A stretch of 44,659 nt of DNA from the NCBI GenBank assembly GCA_031285405.1, contig JAITWH010000030.1, forward strand, positions 1 to 44,659, in the 5' to 3' direction. The stretch comes from Alistipes sp. Its GTDB lineage: Bacteria; Bacteroidota; Bacteroidia; Bacteroidales; Rikenellaceae. The notes beneath the pieces are model-generated. The model was not told the origin of the DNA. It made no database searches and saw only the letters and a list, made by a program, of their open reading frames with translations. Every line of letters begins with the position of its first letter. Position 1 is the first letter of the stretch. This document shows, one piece after another, positions 39,536 through 44,659 of this stretch. Position numbers and translations under genes: made by a program.

Positions 39536-39729
39536 TTGAAAGTTGAAAATTGAAAATGGGCTGACGCGGTTCGATTAAGAATTAAAAATTAAGAATTAAG
39601 AATTGGCTACGCGGCGCGGAGATGCTATAAGGTAGATCCCTCGTCGCCTTTGGCTCTGTCGGGATGACGCCGGAACGCCGGCAGCGGTTTTGGCTACGCA
39701 AAAAATAAATCGCTGCGGCCGTTGCCGCT
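39536..39729. repeat. Mosaic intergenic repeat region VI
   Basis: AT module TTGAAAGTTGAAAATTGAAA (39536-39556), AT module ATTAAGAATTAAAAATTAAG (39574-39605), GGCTACGCGGCGCGGAGA, a shorter GGTAGATCCCTCGTCGCC...GGGATGAC module (39631-39668), GCCGGAACGCCGGCAGCGG (39669-39688), and CGCTGCGGCCGTTGCCGC (39710-39729), just behind the OmpA-family gene. Confidence 0.72.
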
Positions 39730-39730
39730 T

Positions 39731-41044
39731 TCAATTTTCAACTATTTTTATGAACTCTACTCGGCGGTTTTTGGCTCGGCCTTCGTCGGTGGTGTTGTCG
39801 GCTATCGGGGTGGTGGCGCCTCGGCCGGCGGCGGTTAGGCGGTCGGGGGATATTCCTAACTCGTTGAGCTTGGCGACTATGGCGGCGCTGCGCTGTTCGG
39901 AGAGGGTTTGGTTGGTGGCGGCGTTGCCCGTGGAGTCGGTGTGGCCCTCGACGGAGAATTTCAGGTCGGGGTTTTCGGTCATCAGGGTGGCTATGCGGTT
40001 GATCTCGCCCATCGACTCGGGTTTGATGGTGCTCTTTCCCACGTCGAAGGTTATTCCGTAGGTTATGAATTTTCCTTCGGACATCATTCGGTCGTATAGG
40101 GGGACGGCTCCGCGGGCGATGCGGATGTTGGTCATGGCGCCTCCGGATGCGCCGTTCATCGGGAAGTCGGAGTATTCGAAGCTTGCCGGTTGCGTCATGT
40201 TGGGGATGTTGCCGAGGCGCACGCCGTCTAAATAGATTTTGAATGTTCGCTGATTGAATGAGAATGCGATGTGGTGCCAGCCCTCGAAAGAGACCGCGGG
40301 GCGGGAGTCGCCGTCGACTTTGGAGCCGGAAGTGGAGGTGTAGCTCCAGCCCAAATGGTAGTTCACGCGGTTGTCGAACTCGATCTGCATGACAGTTCTG
40401 CCGTTGGCGTCGAAAAAGCGGAAGATGTACCACTGGTTTCCGGGCTTCGGTGTGAGCCATACGTCCATTTCGAGGGTGAACTTTTCGGGCAGGTAGTTCT
40501 TCATATCCTCCATCAGTGGACGGATTCGCATTTGAACGCCAGGGTCTCTCGTTGTGGCTTTTTTGCCATTGACGGAGGCGACCTCTGCCGTGCCGTTTAC
40601 CAAATCCCACATGGAGGGGAACTCGCCTAACTGTTCGTTGTCCATCAGGTCTTCGAAGAAAATTTCGTCGCCCGGGACGAAGTCGCTTTTGGCGTAGACC
40701 ATCTCGGGGGATTGTTGCTCGGGGGATGGGGGAACGGGGGCGGCAGCGCCGACTTCGGCTCCTTGGGTCGGGCTGCCTCCTTTCCCCGCGTTCTGATTAT
40801 TGCTTTGGTTTTGGTTCTGGTTTTGGTTCTGGTTTTGATTGTCGCTCTGGTTTTGGCCGTCGAGGGTGCTATCGATTGTGCGGTTGACGGCCTCCTCGGT
40901 GCGCTGCTCGGCCTGGCGAGTCACAGCGTTCTCGGCCGCGCGCTCAACCGCCCGGCCAAGACGGTTGAGAAACTGCGCGTCGGCCTCGGCGGTAGTCGCA
41001 ACCACCAGCACTACCGCCGTTAATATGTTTTTTATCGTTCTCAT
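39731..41044 (-). CDS. OmpA-family protein with LamG-like and Asn/Gln-rich segments
   Basis: 437 aa from the Met at 41044 (MRTIKNILTAVVLVVATTAEADAQ); the frame extends upstream but that part overlaps a small gene and has no signal. After a short helical region comes an Asn/Gln repeat (about 60-90, NQNQNQNQNQ), then a probable LamG/concanavalin-like sandwich (FVPGDEIFFEDL, EKFTLEMDVWLTPKPGNQWY, GWHHIAFSFNQRTFKIYLDG, about 125-300). The C-terminal OmpA domain has TYGITFDVGKSTIKPESMGE, FSVEGHTDSTG, LSEQRSAAIVAKL and DEGRAKNRRVEF. This domain binds peptidoglycan, so the protein likely links the wall to the outer membrane or a ligand. It lies 14 bp behind a 74-aa gene. Confidence 0.87.
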   Translation of the reverse strand: MRTIKNILTAVVLVVATTAEADAQFLNRLGRAVERAAENAVTRQAEQRTEEAVNRTIDSTLDGQNQSDNQNQNQNQNQNQSNNQNAGKGGSPTQGAEVGAAAPVPPSPEQQSPEMVYAKSDFVPGDEIFFEDLMDNEQLGEFPSMWDLVNGTAEVASVNGKKATTRDPGVQMRIRPLMEDMKNYLPEKFTLEMDVWLTPKPGNQWYIFRFFDANGRTVMQIEFDNRVNYHLGWSYTSTSGSKVDGDSRPAVSFEGWHHIAFSFNQRTFKIYLDGVRLGNIPNMTQPASFEYSDFPMNGASGGAMTNIRIARGAVPLYDRMMSEGKFITYGITFDVGKSTIKPESMGEINRIATLMTENPDLKFSVEGHTDSTGNAATNQTLSEQRSAAIVAKLNELGISPDRLTAAGRGATTPIADNTTDEGRAKNRRVEFIKIVEN

Positions 41045-41058
41045 ATATATATAAGGTA

Positions 41059-41283
41059 TTAGATTTTGTTGTTGTTGTTGCTGTCGGGTTTTGGGGTTTT
41101 GGTGGTTTTGGGGATTTTGGTGGTTTTGGCTTTGGCGCCCATCTCGTTGTAGATGTGTTCGAGGTTCTCGATCGCCGCTTCGAGGGATTTTATTCCCTCG
41201 GGGGAGACGAAAATTACATCTTCTTCCTCCGGTGGGGTGGAGGAAGGGAGCGGAGTTTTGAAGGGGCATTTTTTTGCGCTCAT
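41059..41283 (-). CDS. Small protein of unknown function (74 aa)
   Basis: 74 aa starting at 41283 (MSAKKCPFKTPLP). A TAnnTTTG box (41307-41314) sits 24 bp upstream, excluding the longer in-frame start at 41343. The middle holds DVIFVSPEGIKSLEAAIENL followed by EHIYNEM, a likely amphipathic helix. The tail (TTKIPKTTKTPKPDSNNNN) is Lys/Thr/Pro-rich then Asn-rich, encoded by GGTGGTTTTGGGGATTTTGG-like repeats. No family recognised. It is probably co-transcribed with the OmpA-family gene 14 bp downstream. Confidence 0.6.
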   Translation of the reverse strand: MSAKKCPFKTPLPSSTPPEEEDVIFVSPEGIKSLEAAIENLEHIYNEMGAKAKTTKIPKTTKTPKPDSNNNNKI

Positions 41284-41306
41284 GGTTTTGTACTTTTTTC
41301 TTGGGG

Positions 41307-41314
41307 CAAAGGTA
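41307..41314 (-). promoter_or_regulatory. -7 box of the 74-aa gene / OmpA-family operon
   Basis: The minus strand reads TACCTTTG (TAnnTTTG). The expected -33 position falls in G-rich sequence beside the CCCACTTTTGGGG repeats; no TTTG at the exact spacing. Confidence 0.5.
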
Positions 41315-41338
41315 GAGGGTGGGGGAGCGTGTGTCAAT

Positions 41339-41390
41339 CCCACTTTTGGGGGGTTGTTTGGGTGGGGATTAAAAACCCCACTTTTGGGGG
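41339..41390. repeat. Direct repeat CCCACTTTTGGGGG in a divergent promoter region
   Basis: CCCACTTTTGGGGG occurs at 41339-41352 and again at 41377-41390, 38 bp apart, between the divergent -7 boxes at 41307-41314 and 41415-41422. Each copy is itself a partial dyad (CCCnnnnnnGGG). It could be a regulator-binding pair or a simple-sequence remnant. Confidence 0.45.
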
Positions 41391-41414
41391 GGTGGGTTGT
41401 TTTGGGGTTTTCTT

Positions 41415-41422
41415 TATCTTTG
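41415..41422 (+). promoter_or_regulatory. -7 box of the small protein / sensor kinase / response regulator operon
   Basis: TATCTTTG (TAnnTTTG), 35 nt before the ATG at 41457. TTG at 41397-41399 is 15 bp upstream, shorter than ideal for a -33 element. Confidence 0.55.
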
Positions 41423-41456
41423 CGGTGTAGTATTAATCATTTTTAAATTTTTTGTT

Positions 41457-41597
41457 ATGCCGAGAATTAAAGTAACTCCGCCACCGCAGCCTACGACCAT
41501 GCCGATCCGTAAGGAGAAGGAAAATGTGGAAAGAGTGAAAGTTGTGCATGGGGCGAAGGTCGTAGCGACCAAAACCATTGCTCCGAAAAGCAAGTAA
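41457..41597 (+). CDS. Small basic protein of unknown function (46 aa)
   Basis: 46 aa starting MPRIKVTPPPQPTTMPIRKE, ending KTIAPKSK. It is basic and Pro/Lys/Val-rich, without signal or membrane segment. The ATG at 41457 lies 35 nt behind a good -7 box, and the TAA is 1 bp before the kinase ATG, the spacing of a real first gene in an operon. It may be a true small protein or a translated leader that couples kinase expression. No family recognised. Confidence 0.55.
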   Translation: MPRIKVTPPPQPTTMPIRKEKENVERVKVVHGAKVVATKTIAPKSK

Positions 41598-41598
41598 C

Positions 41599-43554
41599 AT
41601 GAGATTGTGTGGGAGATGTTTGGCGGCGCTTGCCTTGTTGTGCCATGCCGGAGGGTATGCGCAGACAGGGCTGGCGTTGGCCGATTCGTTGGAGGCGGTT
41701 ATCAATACATCGCCTGCCGAAGGACGCGAAAAATTTATTCAATACTTCGATCTGTTCGATCTGGGCACGGATCTCGATCGGACGATGAAGTATGCCAGAG
41801 AGGGTGCGGAGAGGGCTCGGGAACAGAGTGATATTTACTGGGAGGCGGAATTCGACAGCGTAATCGGGAACACTTTTTTCTATAAGGGGCAACTGGATTC
41901 GGCTCGGGTCTACTATGACAACTCGGATGAACTTAGGCGACGGGCGGTGCGACATGGTTGGGAGGACACAGAGAGAAACGGCTTGCTTGAGTTGTATCTG
42001 TTAGTAGGCAAGGGAGGTATAGACTTACGTCGCGGAAATTTTGAATCTGCATTGGAAAACTACTTCGGGGCATTGGCGGTTGCCGAACGAATTGGCGATG
42101 CGAGCGAAACTGTATACATGTATCGTGAATTGGCGGAAGTTTATCAGAGAATGTCCAACACGGAGCAAGCCGAGGTGTATTATAGAAAGATGGAGCAGCT
42201 ATCGCGCGCAATGGGGGATTCTGTTCTGATGGCAAACGCCTACCTTAAGCTTACTCAAATCTATAATACTCGTGGAAACGCACACGAGGCACTGAGGTAT
42301 ACAGAGGCCGCTTACCGGATGTTGACTTCTGTTTCGGTAGTTGATTCATGGCTGATGATGGAGGCGTCGATGCGTATGACTGAGGCGTGGAGGGATAGCA
42401 TCGACAGCCCTAAGGCGATGGAGTATGCACAAGAAACGGTCGAACATGCACGAAAGACGGGGGTTTCTTCACATCTGGCATCTGCGCTTTATACACTTTC
42501 GGCTGTTCATTTGAGGCGGGGGGAGAATGAGCTTAGTGAGCGGGTGGCTTTGGAGGCTTTGGCTGCTGACTCTACCGATGTGTATGTCAACTCGATACTG
42601 TATGGGAACATTGCGCAGGCGAATGTGAGGATGGGGAGGAGCGAACGAGGGATCGAGTACTACCGGAAGACGTTGGATGCGAATCGGGCGTGGTCGAATC
42701 GGAATTTTCAGGCTACGCTGTCGGAGATGGAGGTGAAGTATGAGACCGAGAAGAAGGAGGCGAGGATTGTGGCGCTGGAGGAGGAGAGGCGGTTGATGAT
42801 GTGGTTGAGCGCTGCCGTCGGGACCGTTATGCTGATGGCGTTGGTGGCGTTCTTCTTTCTGTGGCGGTGGACAGTGCTCAAGAAACGGACCGAGGCTACG
42901 CAGGCGTTGCTGGATGGGGAGTGTGCGGAACGGACGAGGTTGGCGCGCGATCTGCATGACGGGTTGGGGAGTATGTTGACCGCAATCAGGTTGGGGTTGG
43001 AAAATGTGAAGAATGAGGAGGCGCCGGATGTTGGGCCGAGTCTCGATATGTTGGGCGAGTCGATCAGGGAGCTTCGCAGAATCTCGCACCATCTGATGCC
43101 CGAGGCGTTGCAGAATGAGGGGCTTAAACCGGCTTTGGAGGCTTTTTGTCGGACGCTGCCAGGGGTGAGGTGTGAGTGGTTTGGGAGTGAGGAGCGGGTG
43201 GATGGGCAGATGGAGTTGGCGGTGTATCGGATTGCGCATGAGTTGGTTAACAATGCGGTTAAGCATGCCGGGGCTTCGGAGATTGTGGTGCAGGTGATGC
43301 GGGGGGATGACTATCTGGCTTGCACGGTGCGGGATGATGGGTGTGGGTTTGATGTGGGGGTGGTTTCGGGTTCGGGTTCTGGGGTCGGGTCGGGCTTGGG
43401 CTCGGGGGCTGCGGTCGGCTCGGGTTCGGGTTCGAGGTCTCATGGGATGGGGTTGAGGAGTGTGCGTGACAGGGTGGCGTCTCGTGGCGGGCGGCTGATG
43501 ATCGACTCGCGCGTCGGGCGGGGGACTGAGGTTAATGTTAATTTTCGGTTGTGA
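41599..43554 (+). CDS. TPR-containing sensor histidine kinase (HisKA_3 / NarL-type)
   Basis: 651 aa from the ATG at 41599. A signal-like N-terminus (about 1-21, ending GGYAQ) is followed by periplasmic TPR repeats (about 60-365, for example NTFFYKGQLDSARVYY, ALENYFGALAVAERIG, EALRYTEAAYRML), a short coiled coil, one transmembrane helix (about 400-423), and a cytoplasmic HisKA_3 motif ERTRLARDLHDGLGSMLTAI with phospho-acceptor His453. The ATPase domain has N-box HELVNNAVKHAG (548-558), G1 DDGCGFD (579-585) and G2 GMGL (616-619). The ATP-lid between G1 and G2 is replaced by a 29-residue Gly/Ser/Val expansion. The stop overlaps the response regulator start by 1 bp (TGATG). The sensed signal is unknown. 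Confidence 0.9.
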   Translation: MRLCGRCLAALALLCHAGGYAQTGLALADSLEAVINTSPAEGREKFIQYFDLFDLGTDLDRTMKYAREGAERAREQSDIYWEAEFDSVIGNTFFYKGQLDSARVYYDNSDELRRRAVRHGWEDTERNGLLELYLLVGKGGIDLRRGNFESALENYFGALAVAERIGDASETVYMYRELAEVYQRMSNTEQAEVYYRKMEQLSRAMGDSVLMANAYLKLTQIYNTRGNAHEALRYTEAAYRMLTSVSVVDSWLMMEASMRMTEAWRDSIDSPKAMEYAQETVEHARKTGVSSHLASALYTLSAVHLRRGENELSERVALEALAADSTDVYVNSILYGNIAQANVRMGRSERGIEYYRKTLDANRAWSNRNFQATLSEMEVKYETEKKEARIVALEEERRLMMWLSAAVGTVMLMALVAFFFLWRWTVLKKRTEATQALLDGECAERTRLARDLHDGLGSMLTAIRLGLENVKNEEAPDVGPSLDMLGESIRELRRISHHLMPEALQNEGLKPALEAFCRTLPGVRCEWFGSEERVDGQMELAVYRIAHELVNNAVKHAGASEIVVQVMRGDDYLACTVRDDGCGFDVGVVSGSGSGVGSGLGSGAAVGSGSGSRSHGMGLRSVRDRVASRGGRLMIDSRVGRGTEVNVNFRL

Positions 43555-44312
43555 TGGGGGAGGTTTTAGGTTTTGATGGGTCGGCTGAGGTCGGCGGGTC
43601 GGCGGGCTCTGGGGCCGGCGGTGGTTCTGTGGGCGGCTCTGTGGGTGGCTCTCGGGTCGTTTCGGTGGCTATTGTGGATGATCACAAGTTTATCGTCGAG
43701 GGACTGGGGCGGAGTTTTGAGTTGGCCGGTGGGGTGAGGGTTGTCGGGCGGGCGCACTCGTTGGCGGAGTGTCGGCGGATGCTGGAGGAGTGCGAGCGGG
43801 CGGGAGAGGGGCCCGAGGTGATGCTGCTGGATGTGTCGCTGCCCGATGGGAATAGTCTCGATGCGCTGCCGGAGCTGGTTGGGCGGTGGCCGCGGGTTCG
43901 GGTTTTGATGCTGACGAGTTATGCCGAGGCGGCGGTCGTGGCGCGGGCTTTGGCGGCCGGAGCGGCGGGGTATATTTTGAAAAATTCGCTCTCGGAGGAG
44001 ATTTTGGAGGGGGTTATGGCTGTGGCCGCGGGGGCGGAACGGTTTCTTTGTGAGGAGGCCGGGGGGTTGGTGGCTTTGGGTTCTGGGGGTGTGGTTTCTG
44101 GGGCTGTTGGTGGTGAGGTGGTTACGTTGACTCGGCGTGAGCGTGAGGTGTTGGGGTTGATCGTTGAGGGGTATACTTGTCGGGAGATTTCGGAGCGGAT
44201 TTTTTTGAGTTATGATACCGTGCATGACTATTATAAGTATCTGAGGCTTAAGCTGGGGGTTAATAATACGGCTTCTTTGGTTCGGGAGGCTATTTTGCTT
44301 GGGTTGGTTTGA
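43554..44312 (+). CDS. LuxR/NarL-family response regulator
   Basis: 252 aa from the ATG at 43554, which overlaps the kinase stop (TGATG). After an unusual Gly/Ser/Ala-rich N-terminal extension (about 8-34), the receiver domain starts VVSVAIVDDHKFIVEGLGRS (Asp42, Asp43), with phospho-acceptor Asp93 (VMLLDVSLPDGN), Thr121 and Lys143 (YILKNSLSEE). A second Gly/Val linker leads to the DNA-binding domain VTLTRREREVLGLIVEGYTC, REISERIFLSYDTVHDYYKY, LRLKLGVNNTASLVREAILL, a complete LuxR helix-turn-helix. It is the cognate partner of the upstream kinase. Targets are unknown; the divergent OmpA-family gene group is a candidate by location only. Confidence 0.92.
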   Translation: MGEVLGFDGSAEVGGSAGSGAGGGSVGGSVGGSRVVSVAIVDDHKFIVEGLGRSFELAGGVRVVGRAHSLAECRRMLEECERAGEGPEVMLLDVSLPDGNSLDALPELVGRWPRVRVLMLTSYAEAAVVARALAAGAAGYILKNSLSEEILEGVMAVAAGAERFLCEEAGGLVALGSGGVVSGAVGGEVVTLTRREREVLGLIVEGYTCREISERIFLSYDTVHDYYKYLRLKLGVNNTASLVREAILLGLV

Positions 44313-44546
44313 GGGGGGACTTTGGGGTAGGAGGGAGGCTTTTGGAGTGAGGGGGGATGCTGGAGTGAGGGGGCTTAGAGGGGTGTGGGTTGAGGTGGGA
44401 GGTTTTGGGTTTTGTTTGTGTGTGTGGAGGTGAGATCTTGGGATGGTCGACTTTATTTAAGCTGTGGTGGCCGGTGGGGTTGCTGCGGTTTTTTGTTTTT
44501 GGGAGGTTTGGTGGGGTGGGTTTTGGGGTGGGGCTTTTGAAGGCGG
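44313..44546. other. G/T-rich intergenic stretch
   Basis: Very G/T-rich plus strand (many GGGG and TTTT runs) with no TAnnTTTG box, hairpin terminator or convincing start codon. One frame is open without ATG from about 44435 into the following GGTGAT tract (…LFKLWWPVGLLRFFVFG…), so a gene running off the window cannot be excluded. Confidence 0.4.
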
Positions 44547-44659
44547 TTGATGGTGATGGTGATGGTGATGGTGATGGTGATGGTGATGGTGATGGTGATG
44601 GTGATGGTGATGGTGATGGTGAGGGTGATGGTGATGGTGATGGTGATGGTGTTGGTGAT
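44547..44659. repeat. Hexanucleotide microsatellite (GGTGAT)n, truncated by the window end
   Basis: About eighteen copies of GGTGAT run to the last base, with two visible variants (GGTGAG near 44620 and GGTGTT near 44650). In one frame it encodes Gly-Asp repeats, in another Met-Val. Such tracts are prone to slippage and to assembly breaks, so the contig end here may be an assembly artefact. Confidence 0.9.

Overview
The window looks like chromosomal DNA of a moderately high-GC member of the Bacteroidota, most likely order Bacteroidales and possibly Rikenellaceae-like. The grounds are a SusC/SusD pair, several TonB-dependent receptors, many Cys lipoproteins, repeated TAnnTTTG promoter boxes of the Bacteroidota sigma-ABfr type, an absence of obvious Shine-Dalgarno sequences, and an S16 protein with a long acidic/Ala tail. 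No rRNA, tRNA, CRISPR array, transposase or phage gene was seen. The genus assignment is inference.

Layout. 1-2.2 kb: a minus-strand pair of FKBP-fold lipoproteins, one carrying a Gln/Tyr/Gly-rich insert. 2.2-3.2 kb: gene-free repeats and hairpins. 3.2-6.2 kb (minus): a PiT phosphate transporter and ruvA. 6.3-11.3 kb (plus): a Skp/OmpH-like lipoprotein, rpsP, rimM, an unknown membrane protein, mnmA and a secreted endonuclease/phosphatase-fold protein. 11.3-16.8 kb (minus): a secreted PIG-L deacetylase with a secreted TIM-barrel isomerase, then a BASS transporter, a sodium/solute symporter and a NamZ-like (DUF1343) muramidase. 16.9-22.4 kb (plus): mazG, a gamma-carbonic-anhydrase-like protein, a TonB receptor and a beta-helix lipoprotein. 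22.6-31.1 kb (minus): a small polysaccharide-utilisation locus (SusC, SusD, surface lipoprotein, and a GH2 enzyme with exo-glucosaminidase-type catalytic residues). 31.8-34.2 kb: another TonB-dependent barrel. 34.3-37.9 kb: a Crp/Fnr regulator divergent from a ferredoxin-hcp operon (nitrosative stress). 38.3-41.3 kb (minus): a small barrel, a lipoprotein, an OmpA-family protein and a 74-aa protein. 41.4-44.3 kb (plus): a 46-aa protein, a TPR sensor kinase and a LuxR-type response regulator. The end is a (GGTGAT)n tract running off the window.

The most unusual signal is a family of 18-bp interrupted palindromes, roughly GTGTTAC-N4-GTAACAC. They occur as tandem arrays with a 31-33 bp period (about three helical turns), each unit followed by a T-tract in one orientation. 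One array has five units upstream of the ferredoxin-hcp operon and overlaps the crp promoter. A second has four units behind the phosphate transporter. A diverged array sits at the left edge, and one clean copy lies inside the symporter gene. They may be phased operators, stacked terminator hairpins, or a small dispersed repeat.

Other notable points: a second, mosaic family of intergenic repeats (modules reading GTCATTGCGAG...GCAATCC and GTCATCCCGACAGAG...GGGATCTACC) in the larger gaps; Gly/Ser/Ala/Pro-rich expansions in conserved enzymes; and a switch of the plus strand from C/A-rich to G/T-rich near 33.5-34.3 kb that does not follow gene orientation. All calls come from reading the sequence and remembered family features; no database search was made.
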